Shown here piece by piece: positions 48,979 through 64,000 of a DNA stretch of 64,000 nt; position 1 is the first letter of the stretch; each line of letters begins with the position of its first letter. The DNA lies in NCBI RefSeq assembly GCF_026212465.1, contig NC_080060.1:18270931-18334930 (forward strand), in the 5' to 3' direction. Both the position numbers and the translations under genes were made by a program. Under the pieces are notes generated by a model that saw only the letters and a program-made list of their open reading frames with translations, had not been told where the DNA came from and made no database searches. This DNA is from Amaranthus tricolor. Lineage: Eukaryota > Streptophyta > Magnoliopsida > Caryophyllales > Amaranthaceae.

Positions 48979-49295
48979 TGTACAATGAACCATGAATAGC
49001 GAACAACAAACAATGAACAATGAATAATGAATAAAGAACAATGAACAATGAAAAATGAACGATGAACGATGAACAATGAGCAATGACAATGAACAATGAA
49101 TAATGAACAATTAACAATTAACAATTAACAATTAACAATTTACAATTTACAATGTAAGATTAACGATGAACCATCAACAATGAAAATTACATAATGAACG
49201 ATGAACAATGAACGTTGAGCGATGAACTATGAACCATGAACTATGAACAATGAACAATGAATAATAAACAATGAATAATGAACAATGAACATGAA
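48979..49295. repeat. Heptamer (AACAATG)n array, block 3
   Basis: Continuation of the heptamer array after the solo LTR, including a run of AACAATT variants at about 49110-49150. It ends in the middle of a gypsy pol ORF at about 49295. Confidence 0.95.
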
Positions 49296-50190
49296 CAGGA
49301 CTAACCCACCTACTATCTGAAATTGAGTAGATGATGCCGGCCTTAAGGAGTTTGAGGATCTCATCCTTAATTACCTCTTTCAAGTTGGGGTTTAACCTCC
49401 TTTGTGACTCAATCAAGGAGAAATGCTCATCATCAAGATGAATCTGGTGTATAATGAGGGTTGGACTAATCCCCTTAATATCATCAAGTGAGTACCCAAT
49501 GAAACTTCGATATTTTCTAGGTAAAACAAGCAATTTTTCCAACGAGGTGTCATCAAGCTCATAACTCACTATGACTGGACTCCCCTCATCAACATCAAGA
49601 TAAGCATATTTAAGGCTAGCGGGTTGGGGTTTCAAACTTACCTTGGGGTTCCCCTTGTAGACAATACCCTCCTTAACCTCACATAGTGGCTTAAATTCAG
49701 CTTCTTTGCTTGCACATTTCTGGGTCCTTCCTACTTGTTCTTCCAACTGCTCATCTTCTTCATAAGAATCCTCATCACGCTTTGAATATTCGATTCCAAT
49801 TTCCCTCTGATATTTCTCAAGTTTTCTACCAACAACTTCAAGGCGGAACACTTGTTCAACCATAGGTTTCTTCAAGATTGGGGAAATTTTGAATACGACC
49901 TTCACTTGGGCTACTTCCACCGTTATGGTGTCATCATGGCAATTGATAACCGCCCGATGTGTTTTTAAGACGGCTCTTCCAAAAATGAGTGGAGTATAAG
50001 GGTCCTCTTCCATCTCCATCACTACAAAGTCGCAAGGGACCACTAGTTCTCCCACTTGGATAGATACATCATCAAGCTCTCCACATGGAACCTTTATGCT
50101 CCTATCTGCCAATTGGATTGTCTTTCTGGAAGGTCTGAGGCTAAAGGATAGCTTCTTGGCGATGGATAGAGGCAAAAGGCTAATCGAGGC
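49296..50190 (-). pseudogene. Gypsy (Athila-like) pol fragment: protease end to start of RT
   Basis: One open minus-strand frame reads SISLLPLSIAKKLSF, then LADRSIKVPCGELDDV, VVPCDFVVMEMEEDPYTPLI and FGRAVLKTHRAVINC (end of the protease region), an acidic linker (YSKRDEDSYEEDEQLEEQ), KYAYLDVDEGSPVIVS, and IESQRRLNPNLKEVIKDEIL followed by AGIIYSISDSRWVSPV, the start of reverse transcriptase. Frame and motifs are well kept, but both ends are cut: upstream the protease active-site DSGA is lost at about 50190 beside the CACTA remnant, and downstream the frame passes at SPV straight into the heptamer repeat, giving a chimeric ORF of 333 codons. Not functional. Confidence 0.9.
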
Positions 50191-50194
50191 TCTC

Positions 50195-52235
50195 CACTAT
50201 TATTAGACAGCTTTTTTTTTGCTTTTTCCGTTTAATACTATTAAATAATCCAATAATGTACAATGTAATAAACAATGATTAATCCAATGATAATCACCAA
50301 TTAACACCAATAATCACAAATACTCTCTTTGTAAACTCTTGATCGTATATATAATATAATAATATGTACATATACAAATTAAAGTCCTAATAAATCAAAA
50401 GGTGCTTTTAAGCTTAATACAATTACTTTTAAACTTACTCTAGTCATAAAAATAATGAATGCTTGACTCCAAAAAGAGTGGCACACATCAAAAGCTCTCG
50501 ATTTTTGAGATTCAATCCTACATGTTTCATATAGAAAGCAGCTTGCGAAAGTGAATAGTGGATTCGAGTTGAGAATTTTTGTCCTTCGAATAAACATCGA
50601 CATGGCACTATATTAAACTCATCCAAAAACATAATTAATTAACATCCTAGAAGTACATTAGAATACCAACTTAATCCTAAAAATAAAAAAAGAATAATAC
50701 ATTATCAACAATCAATCACCAAGGAAAATCCTCATTATACAGTTAAAATGAAATGGGAAATACCTTTGGAAGGGAAATCCCTGATGTCAGCACTATATTC
50801 TGTAACTTCCATGTAATCTCCTCTTTTCACACATTCTACATAATATTCTAGAAGTACAAATCATAAGAGTTGGGAACTTGATCATTCACAAACATCACGT
50901 TCAATCTTAAATCTTTATAAACATAAAAATAATGACACAAAAGCAACAAACCTTTTGAACCTTATTGAAGCTAAAAGAATTGTTCATTATCTAAAAGATA
51001 TCTTCTTGTATTTTATAAGTAATGTATATAAATCTCATTTCATTCTGAGGTTCTTTAAATCTCTTCAGTTTCTTAGCCGATTTTCGATAAGCAAAAGCCA
51101 CTATCCTACTTCCAAATTTCTACTTCACACAGATAATAAAGCAAAGCAGGTTTAATTCCAGCAAAAATTATCATCACCAAATAAAGATTGATATAAATTA
51201 CATGATTATAATCTTACATGATGTCGTTTACAAGAACAACTACCCATTGAACCATTGATACCACATACATAAGTAATTATTCACATTCAAATATACAACT
51301 ACATATATACATAAGTAAATTATTCGCATTCAATCTACCCTAAAAATCCTAATTAATTAAAATTATTCACATTCAAATATTCAAGTAAATACATAAGTAA
51401 ATTATTCACATTCAAATATAAAATACATACCTTGGTAATGAGATATGATAATTTTGTTTCTACGATAAGATTATGTAACCTACAATGAAAAATAAAATCA
51501 AAATTAGTATAAAAAAGATTAAATCCTTATTAAAACACCATGACTTGAAAAAGAACAAGACTAGCCCTAATTTCATGGCTTTTGAAGGAAAAGCAATAAT
51601 GGTGGGTTGAAGAACTTAAACAAAGATGGAGAAGGAAATTCGTGTAATGGGTGGTTATTGAAGCAACGAATTTCAACAGCACAGGAACTTGAAGAACTTA
51701 AACAAAGTCGTGGGGTTTGGAAGACGATGAACGAAATGAAGAGAAAACACAATAGAGTCGTATGATTTGAAAAACTTGAAGAACTTGAAGAGATTTTTCC
51801 TGGGTTTTTGAAGAAATTTTTTGAAATTGAAGAGCTTGAAGAAGAAGACCGTCGTCGTCGTGGGTTTTTAAAGAAAGTTATTTGAGGGTTTTAAGCAATT
51901 AAACGTCAAACGCGGTTTTTATATTTTTTGAACTGATTATTTGCTGCGGGCTAGAAAAAACCGCAGCAAATAAGCATTATTTGCTGCGGTTTTATTAAGC
52001 CCGCAGCAAATAGTCATACACTATTTGCTGCGGTTTTTAAGAAGCCCGCAGCAAATAATAGCCCTTTTTTTTTTTGCTTTTTTCGTTTTATACTATTGAT
52101 GCTTATTTGTTGCGGGCTTAGCTGCGGGCATCAGGTAGCCCGCAGCATTTGTACTATTTTTTTTTTCCTTCTTTTTTTGCTATTTAATGCTGCGTCTAAG
52201 GAAAACCGCAGCAAATGAGGTTTTTTCCACTAGTG
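50195..52235 (-). mobile_element. CACTA remnant, minus orientation
   Basis: The right end is a good CACTA terminus (CCACTAGTG at 52228-52235), followed inward by several inverted pairs TTTGCTGCGGnnnCCGCAGCAAAT (51945-52215) and then, on the minus strand, a leader-like stretch (51500-51920) resembling that of the element at 60560 (both contain CCACCATTnTTGCTTTTCC). The left side carries a related subterminal phrase (GCTTTTTCCGTTTAATACTA, 50220-50240) and the string CACTA at 50195, but no matching 3-bp TSD, so the left end may be truncated. No transposase ORF was found. Confidence 0.75.
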
Positions 52236-52990
52236 GTTTTTCCTTTAAGAAAGCTAAGTAAATCAAACTATATTAGATAATGTATTAGGGCTTGCCCCCT
52301 TGTTTCTACAAAAAGTGGGGTATTTATACCCTGTAAGCAAGGGAGATTCGAATGCTCAAAAATGCCCTTGAGTTTGGCTTGAGAAGAAATATAGTTCCCG
52401 CAGAAAAAAGTTCCATTCGCCCGAATAAGTGATCCATTCGCCCGAATCTCGATATTTGAAGCATTTCAGAAAATTTCTCTGAGGTTGATTCGCCTGAATG
52501 AGAAGTCCATTCGGTGGAATGGAGGGCCATTTGCCCGAACGTTATTTCATTCGCCTATTCCAGCAGCTTTGGTGGATCTTCTTTGAGAAAACATAGGCCA
52601 TTCGACCGAATGACATATCCATTCGGCCGAATGGAGCTTGATTCAGTAGTTTTAGCTGCTTTTGCCTCTTAACTTGAGCATGATCAACATCAATTGCTTG
52701 AATGGTGTCTCGGTTAGCCTAAATGGAGTAACAACTAGTGATTAGAGGCTTCCAAGCTCAGTACTCTCCGGGAAAGTCCTTGATTTGCATGCCCAAGTCT
52801 CACAACGCATCGATGTTGACCTTGTTGTCTCCGAATCTCCTGAAATAATCACAAAACAACCCCAAAGACAAGAGCAAGGTAAAATCGTGCGTAATGTGCA
52901 TAATAACGATTGAAAAGCATAGAACTTGGCACAATAAAGAGGTAGTAAACGTGTTCATAGATGAGCACATCAATCATGAACTAAATTTTT
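52236..52990 (-). repeat. Gypsy LTR fragment with CGA palindrome cluster
   Basis: On the minus strand a TATA-like GGGTATAAATACCCC lies at about 52320-52335, with U3-like DNA upstream (to the right). Between 52405 and 52650 are seven or more imperfect palindromes such as CCATTCGGCCGAATGG and CCATTCGACCGAATG. The leader side is cut by the CACTA at 52235. The layout matches the plus-strand LTR at 39400-40210. Confidence 0.6.
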
Positions 52991-53448
52991 ACAATCGCTT
53001 GGACACACAATGAAAAATATTATACAATGTATGTAATATATATAAATTTTAAGAGTAAAATGAAATATAACTATAATGTAAAATTTATTTCTTAAAAATT
53101 AATTTCTATGTTTATATAAAATATTTCAAAAAAATTAATAAAAAAATTAATAAAGTCGTAAATCCCATAAAAATACAAATAAATGAATAATTATGAAGAA
53201 TGAGCGGTGCTTATATAATAATTACATATTTACATGATAGACACGAAGTCGCCATAAACAGCTTTTAAGATTTAGGAATGTGGGACAGCAACAATAGCAT
53301 TTTCTCTCAAAGACTAACGCGTTGTGCCATGTCATTGCCAAGTCAAACGTTGACCATCACCAATTTCATATTCACATAAACATTAACAGAACATGTTTAA
53401 CTTCAACGCATTTCAATAAAAATTAATTCAAAAATAAAAGACATACCG

Positions 53449-53572
53449 TATTATAAAACGGATTAAAACGCAGACCCCCTCAAACATTAATTTGTAGATC
53501 CCCATTTCTTCTGTAATAACTTCCTCTTTCTCTGCACTTTTGAAGCTAAATCTACTACTTTATCTTTTCAAG
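53449..53572 (+). promoter_or_regulatory. Probable promoter and 5' UTR exon of the pyrophosphatase gene
   Basis: A TATA-like ATTATAAAAC at 53449-53458 is followed by a CT-rich leader (CTTCCTCTTTCTCTGCAC) that ends in a good donor, CAAG|GTAAAATTC, at 53572/53573. The acceptor is most likely TTGTAG at 55345-55350. This gives a leader intron of about 1.8 kb. Transcript evidence would be needed to fix it. Confidence 0.55.
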
Positions 53573-54508
53573 GTAAAATTCTATTTCTCTTTAGTTTTCA
53601 TTCATTGATATTTCATCAATTTCTACATTTGCTGTTTGGAATTTCTTTTTTATTCTGTGCTTTTGTTTTGTTTGTTTACTTGTTTTTTCCTATATTTAGA
53701 TTTAAAATGTTCCAGAGATGATTTTAGATAATGTTTACGGATTAGGAACGACTAATTGATCTTTGGCATCCTAGCTTACTAGTCTCTCCAAAATGAATTT
53801 TTTTTAAAAAAAAAAAAAATTAAATATTGTTAAAATAAATATAAATAAATTATATTATTTGAATGAAATATTAAAATTATTATAACATATAGATGAAATA
53901 AAAAATATAGTAAATTTATTTTCAAATATAACAATGAATCAACTTAAAATGACATAATTTAAATTAAATATGTCCCAAAGAGTATATATAGAAATTATAA
54001 GGCATATAATTATAATTATAACTGGCAGTTGCACTTTTGAAAACTTTGACCTTCGATCTTTACGAAAGTAATCCCTTAGACAAAAGTTTACCCCAATTAT
54101 AAAAAAAAATATCACAAAGAAAGAGTATTAGTTAAATGCAATAATTTCTCCTATGAATAGATGTTACCACTAACCTCACCATATTCTGAAAATACTAATT
54201 TGATTTTTGCAAATAGGACATTACCCCTCATTATTGGTGGTCCTATAATTTCTATAAATTGTTAAGTAATTTACATAATGATTTGTAATTTCTCCTATGA
54301 GCTTTTATTTTGTGACCCTGCACCTGCACTAGATAAAGAGGCTCTAAAAACTCTTTTTCATCGAATAATCATATGTTAACATTCTACTTTCTTTGTTTTT
54401 AAATATTTTTTGACATTCATTTTTTCGTGAATTCGAATGCAAATTTTAAATTTAAATAATTATAATTATTAGTTTTTAAAAAATCTAAAAGGTTGATAGT
54501 AGAAAATA

Positions 54509-54780
54509 CTTCCTTCTATTCATCTTAGGAATTCCATTTGACTTTTCACGTATTTTAAGGGGAGTCGAAAGTGGGACCCTAAGGGTAGAAAAGAAAGTGG
54601 TATTATGGGTTTTTAATGTAAGGGAGGAAAATTAGTTAGGGTAATGAAGGGTATAATTGAAAATAGGATAAAGCTACTAAGGGCATAAAAGTCAAAAACC
54701 CATACTAAAAATAAAAATGGAACAATTAAGGTGACTTGACCATAAAAGGAAATGGGACACATAAACTAAACAGGAAAGAG
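54509..54780. mobile_element. Stowaway-like MITE in the pyrophosphatase leader intron
   Basis: Left CTTCCTTCTATTCATCTTAG and right (reverse complement) CTCTTTCCTGTTTAGTTTAT form inverted ends, with TA on both sides. 272 bp. Confidence 0.72.
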
Positions 54781-55422
54781 TATATATTTACACAAATCTA
54801 ACTAGATTTCATATAAATACATTTGTTTTATAGATCAATGAAAAAATTATAGTCAAAGTTAAAACTCATAAATTTTATTTGAGAAAAATATATAGAAATA
54901 TACGGGACTAATATTTAGTGAATACTATTTGTAAGGGTATGCACATCTACACCTAAAACTTACCTAGCTTGTAGGTTAGTGGAAGTGGAATAACTAGTTG
55001 ACAAGGTATAAATTTTATGTTTGTCGTGCTTCAATAAATTTTGTTTCTTCACAAAATAAATTTTCATCTATAAGTACTTCACAAGGTAGTATATAATGGT
55101 GATGAAAAATTGTGAAAAAAAAAAAAATGTTCAAGTGTAAGAGGTTGATTACAATGTGAGTGACATGTGACATTTCATCATAATTAAAAATTTGTTCTAA
55201 GTATAATCATTTAATTAATATATTAATCAATGGGCACATTAGATAATGGAATGCTGTTGTACAACTAAGGTTAAACTACATGTCCATTCTAGTTTTCTAG
55301 CTGTGTAGGAAGCAATTACCAATGCATTGGTAAATTCCCTTGAATTGTAGGCTTCTGAAAAAAAAAAATCTTATCAAACATATTTTCTGTTGAATTTTCA
55401 ATTTGGTAATCATCTCAAAAAC

Positions 55423-56764
55423 ATGGATGCAAAGATGAATGGTGTTGAACAATATCGCCCAACCCCAAAATTGAACCAAAGAATCATCTCATCAATGTCA
55501 AGAAGATCTGTTGCTGCACATCCTTGGCATGATCTTGAGATTGGTACGAATTTTACTTCTTTATGTCATTTAATTTTTCTGTTTCCAATCCAATTAAAGT
55601 GGTTAATGTTGTTTGAACAGGACCCGATGCACCTGAAATTTTTAACTGTGTATGTACTCATCTACTTCTCCTTTGCTCCTATTAAAGCAAATCTTTTGTT
55701 TTTGCTTCTTTGAAAACATGATATTCTGAAATGTTGAACATTACCATTGCAGGTTGTTGAAATAACCAAAGGAAGCAAAGTCAAGTACGAGCTTGACAAG
55801 AAGACCGGGCTTATCAAGGTAAGATCATCAAACAATGGCAAACGATTCACATTTTTATTGACTTGATTCAGCCTATAGTATTATATTTTAGTTAGTACTT
55901 TATACACCTTCATACTGGCCACAACATCCTTATCTCTTTCAATAAGGGTATGGTCTCTCTAACTCTAATCATAACTTCTATCAGCAGGATATACTAGGTA
56001 TGATAATGATGACATATTGATTTGTGATTTTTTTTTATATAACTAAATGTCTTGATTGTTCCAGGTTGATAGAATTTTATACTCGTCTGTGGTCTATCCT
56101 CACAACTATGGTTTTATTCCACGAACACTTTGTGAAGATGGCGATCCCATGGATGTGCTAGTGCTTATGCAAGTAATCAATGTTCTATTTAGGCAAAGGC
56201 AGTAGAATGTGCATTTATAGCATTTTTCTGATCTTAAAAATTTCGTGGTATCGTTCAGGAACCAGTCATCCCTGGTTGCTTCCTTCGAGCTCGTGCCATC
56301 GGTCTGATGCCTATGATTGATCACGGGGAGAAAGACGATAAGATCATTGCAGTTTGTGCTGATGATCCTGAAGTTAAACACTACACTGACATCAACCAAC
56401 TCCCTCCTCATCGTTTGGCTGAGATCAGGCGCTTTTTTGAGGACTGTATCCTTCAATTTTGCATCTTAAATGAACGATATTTATAATTTTAAGCAAAGAC
56501 ATGTTTGTTTTTCCTTAATCGACTTTTATAGACAAGAAAAACGAGAACAAAGAAGTAGCAGTGAATGAATTTTTACCAGCTACAACCGCTCATGAGGCCA
56601 TCCAGCACTCGATGTAAGTAATATTTGCAAAATGTTATTTACAAGGACTATAAATCCTTCTCTGTATCTTTCTTTGTAGGCATTGATTTTTCTGATACAT
56701 ACGTTTTCAAAATTTATTCAGGGATCTGTATGCAGAATATATCCTGCAGACATTAAGGAGATGA
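55423..56764 (+). CDS. Soluble inorganic pyrophosphatase (EC 3.6.1.1), seven coding exons
   Basis: The enzyme hydrolyses pyrophosphate to two phosphates with Mg2+, pulling biosynthetic reactions forward. The predicted protein is 211 residues, from exons 55423-55543, 55621-55649, 55753-55818, 56065-56172, 56259-56445, 56532-56613 and 56722-56764. All introns are GT-AG and every junction keeps frame. Residues 97-103 are DGDPMDV, the family I signature with metal-binding aspartates. Other conserved parts are [26 protein letters not shown] and [13 protein letters not shown]. Length and the lack of an N-terminal targeting extension fit the cytosolic plant PPa isoforms (about 210-218 residues). The start is the ATG at 55423 ([13 protein letters not shown]). 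The C-terminus is EYILQTLRR. No defect is visible, so the gene is probably functional. Confidence 0.96.
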
Positions 56765-57900
56765 TCGATGCTCTCTAATATATTTCCGAGTCTATAATCA
56801 TGAAGGCTTTTCGTAACGAACTTATATGTAGTAGAGTTGATGTCGAAAATCTACAAAATTTGTATGCTTCTTTGATTGGATTGATTTTTTTTTCTTGCTG
56901 ATAAATTAATTGAAGTGTAGTAAGCTGCTTGAACTTAGAAGTTGAATTCATATTATGCTTGTTTCAAATTCAGGACTATTATTATTAAAATATTTCTTCG
57001 AAATTCACTTCTAGTCGTTCTATGTATATCTGTTGTCACTTAAAATGATCTTTAAAGTTTTGCTAAATGTTGTCATTTTATTGAACTGAATTTGTTTATT
57101 TCACATAACTACTTTATATGGAATTTTTCTTGTAAAAAAGAAAACATAAAATGGAATATTTTAGTATATCTTATATATAACGGTTTAAGTTAACAATTGA
57201 TTGTAGTTTAAACTAACTATCTAAAATTTATTTTAATATAATTAGCTAAGACATATTTAATCATTATTAACACAATTTCAGCCACTAAAACACTGGCTTT
57301 TTAGTTCCTCGATCACTAAATTATAAACACTTGAATTTTAGGTAGATTATAAACAATCCAATTAATTAAGTAATTTTGCATATAATCTAGATGATTTAAG
57401 TTTCTTTTAATAATATAATTTACATTTGAATAGATTACACATAAAAAAATTTCAAGATTTCACAGATTTTTAAAATTGTTGTAAATCAATAAAATAGTAA
57501 CAACGAAATAATCATCCTATATCTCTAAAGGAGTTGCAAGAAAAGATTCGTATTGGATTTCAAGGACTAGGTATTCCAATCTTTACTCTAAGGCTAAACA
57601 ATAAAAAATGTAGCCATTACTAGACTTTCACTAATCAAAGCCCCAAACAAAATTACTCACACATGATGGATGAACACAAGACAAGGGTAATCAATAAACC
57701 AACAATCAATAACATAGTCAACAATAAATGTAACCAACACTAATAATTAACATTTATAATAATGTTTACAATAATAATGTGGAATTCTAAAAATGCAGAT
57801 TTGCTAAACATTTGAAAAACTAAAAACTGTTTATGACAAACGATAAGTATTACATTAAAGTTGAAAAATGAAATATTTTATTTGTTCCAAAAATACATAA
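56765..57900. other. 3' flank of the pyrophosphatase gene
   Basis: The first ~250 bases are presumably 3' UTR; then AT-rich DNA without ORFs or recognisable repeats. Confidence 0.5.
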
Positions 57901-60250
57901 TAATTAATATTAAATACATCAAAATCATCAAACAACAAGTGAATAACAAAATGTAGCTAAGTCCTCGAATACATAAATAAATTATTGTTGTGGCCTCGAT
58001 TAGAACCTAAAATTGAATCCTGCAAGATGTTGCCATCCATAATACGAATGGCAGCCCACTGAATCGGTCAGCGCTTAACACTGAGTATAATTCTCTATCC
58101 AGCTCAAAATAGGGAAATTATACACTACATTTACAAAATAATAATTTAATTGTGCATTTATAATTAATTGACACCAATGTATACTTTTACTATATTCATT
58201 CACATTCCATACTATTAAGTCATTAAGATACCATTCTCAACCCTGGCTGAAGTACTTTACTAACACTTATACAATTCTATACTTTATTAACACTAATCAA
58301 GTTTATCACTGATCAACAAGCACAACTTTATAACACCTAATATATATAACAGTCTGGCTATATTAGGGTCGAAACCCTATATCTAATTTGGTGAGAGTTG
58401 TCAACCTTTCAATACAATTATGCTCAAGCTACTATAGGATAGGCAGTTAACCCTCTATATTACACCGCATTTTACGTGCCGATTAACACAGGCGCCGGGA
58501 TTTAATATGTCGGTCCATGGTTCGACATTACCTACTATTAGAGTCATTTTGTAACGGACTGTTCTTTTCTAAATATAAGTTCAATATAATATAATAGTAA
58601 GTAATGCTAAAAAGGAAGTCTATTGAGCCGTGATTATTGCGAAAAAAAATAAAACAAAACAGTATTTTCAAGAAAAACAAATAAAACTTATATCATTAAA
58701 ATATAATTTTACGTATTACATCTTGCTTTAATACATAATTATCGTTATTACATACCCATTATATAAATTACATACATACTATATCCTAATATCACATAGA
58801 CAATACAATAGCTTCTTAATGTAAAGTCACTTGCAGGATTTGCTCCTATTATAAGGGAACAGCCGATGGGAATCGGTCAGCTAATAAGCCGAGTATAAAA
58901 ACTTGCCAGCATAATACCAGTATACAAATATGTGCATTTCAATAAGTAATATGTAAAAGGATTTATGCAATTTAGAGGATTCAACATTTTTTTACATGCC
59001 GGAAGCATGGTTCGACATTTCTTTACTATCAAGCCCTTTTATTATCATGTTACTGTTTTCATATAAATGCAACATTACAATAACATATGATAGAAATAAA
59101 TTCATAACAATTTAAATATAAATAATCATTTATTATTAGACTAAATCAAAACTTAAATGGGTCTTTAGTATTTATTTATAGATTAATTTTCAATTAGCTT
59201 TATTAATTTCTTAATAATCAATTTCTTAAATGTTTATTTATTATAAAAGATAAAATAAATAGTTTCATCATAAATAAATACTAAAAATATCTTTAAAAGG
59301 ACATATTGAGTTTATTATAGATCCTAGCCCATTTATCCAAATTTTTAGAAAAAAAAATTTTAATTTTATTTAATTAATTTCGTAATAGCTTAGTTTTAGA
59401 ATTATACATGAATAATTAATTTCCTTAAGATTAAAATTCAAACAAAATCTTTTAAAAAAAACTTATTATTAAATGAGTTGTTGTATATTTTATTCATTAA
59501 AAAGAAAATAATTTTAATTGTTTTTTTTACTTTTCTTTCTTTTCGCCTATTATAACAATTTAGATTATTTATTTATTTCTTTAAAATTTAAATATCAAAA
59601 AATTTCACAAAAATTATTTAAATGAAAAATAAATGTGCAGTAACAGTAAAACAAATTATTTTTCCAGAATTATATATTTTTAACCCAAATTTATTTTATG
59701 CGTTTTTTTAGCAAAAATTAATAATAATCTTTATTCTCAACTATAATTCTCGAAATTAATACACAAATTATATCTCATATATGTATATGTACAGAAAAAT
59801 TTTCGTTTAAAAATTATTAATATTTACTATTTTAATTAAAATTATTTCAGATTATGCGGTTTTAGGAAATAAAAATGAATAAATCATATAAATTAATTTA
59901 CAATGAATTAAATCACCAAAATTTACATAAAATTTAATTTATATATTATAAATACATATAAAATTTATGGGCATAATTTTATGTGAATAAATATATGTAA
60001 GAATTTATACCTTAATAATTTCACTATTAATCGGTTTCCTTATTTGTAGGATTTCTAGCCACAAAATTAGCTTTCTTGAATTTCTTCAATTAATACTAAA
60101 TAATATTATTAAGTGACTTTTTGAGGATTTTTAGAAAACTTTCTAGGATTTTTAGAGATTTTTTAGGAATTAGCTTTTATTTGTGAATTAAATTTTCTGA
60201 TTTTTTTCTTTATTTTCCTCCCTCCTCCGACCGTAGTTGCTCTATATATA
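57900..60250 (-). repeat. LTR-like DNA (gypsy type?), minus strand
   Basis: No ORF. On the minus strand a TATA-like GCCTATATATAGAGC at about 60241-60255 suggests an LTR promoter. Further left two diverged copies of the same phrases occur: GAATCGGTCAGC with GAGTATAA at about 58059 and 58869, and CATGGTTCGACATT at about 58520 and 59010. At 58549 TGTAACGGACTG could be an LTR terminus (minus: CAGTCCGTTACA, like the end of the solo LTR at 26303). No TSD pair was found; the right end may lie beyond the CACTA at 60560. Confidence 0.45.
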
Positions 60251-60394
60251 GGCTTAGTTTTGGTAATTTTATTTTTCTTCATGGGTAAGGAATTTAAGGA
60301 TAAGGCTAAGTAAAGGAAGAAAACTAAAATTAGGACATGTAGCTACTTAACGCCACCTCAACTAGTTTCTAGAATTTCTTTTTTTATTTATTTA

Positions 60395-64000
<3,606 letters not shown>

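Noticed and set aside
50379..50632. Minus-strand ORFs in the CACTA remnant
   Set aside because: No transposase, Ulp1 or other CACTA-related motif could be recognised.

Overview
The window is nuclear DNA of a flowering plant, most likely a eudicot. It holds spliced GT-AG genes, a mitochondrial-type PPR gene, a plant soluble pyrophosphatase gene, Ty1/copia and Ty3/gypsy LTR elements, hAT and CACTA DNA transposons, Stowaway-like MITEs and a plant-sized (~167 bp) satellite. I lean weakly to Caryophyllales/Amaranthaceae from general impression and cannot prove it. No bacterial, viral or organellar block is seen, and no tRNA or rRNA gene was recognised.

Only two host genes are convincing. One is an intact single-exon P-class PPR gene (5982-7388, +), closely similar to Arabidopsis At5g18390 as I remember that protein. 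The other is a seven-coding-exon soluble inorganic pyrophosphatase gene (55423-56764, +) with a probable 5' UTR exon and a long leader intron that carries a MITE. The rest is repeats.

Layout: 1-1110 LTR-like DNA (-); 1615-2745 dead CACTA transposase (-); 2738-3050 simple repeats; 3279-5094 a hAT element that has captured the start of a xyloglucan endotransglucosylase/hydrolase (XTH) gene; 5982-7388 PPR; 9808-16660 a ~167-bp satellite array split by a hAT (13407-14651), a MITE (14766-14995) and a solo LTR (15007-16479); 16660-29376 an old minus-strand copia element, itself split by a younger complete-ended copia (17900-22518) and by a CACTA (23691-29089) that in turn holds a gypsy-type solo LTR (23752-26303) and a ~520-bp (AT)n tract; 30222-31731 small DNA transposons; 32153-35619 a hAT with a dead but nearly full transposase gene; 37301-37747 a long-TIR MITE; 39400-41075 a gypsy LTR end, PBS and gag fragment; 41990-42370 a CACTA gene fragment beside a second block of the same satellite (42374-43500); 43532-49295 three blocks of a 7-bp tandem repeat separated by an LTR-like insert and a solo LTR (47323-48973); 49296-50190 a gypsy pol fragment; 50195-52235 a CACTA remnant; 52236-52990 an LTR fragment; then the pyrophosphatase gene; 57900-60250 LTR-like DNA; 60560 to the end, the 5' part of a CACTA element whose visible ORF is intact over four exons.

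The strongest structural result is the insertion history, read from target-site duplications (TSDs). Removing the three inserts from the satellite block restores its ~167-bp register, and removing the inserts from the old copia rejoins its gag and pol. Coordinates of elements with a stated TSD are exact by eye; edges of degenerate fragments are approximate.
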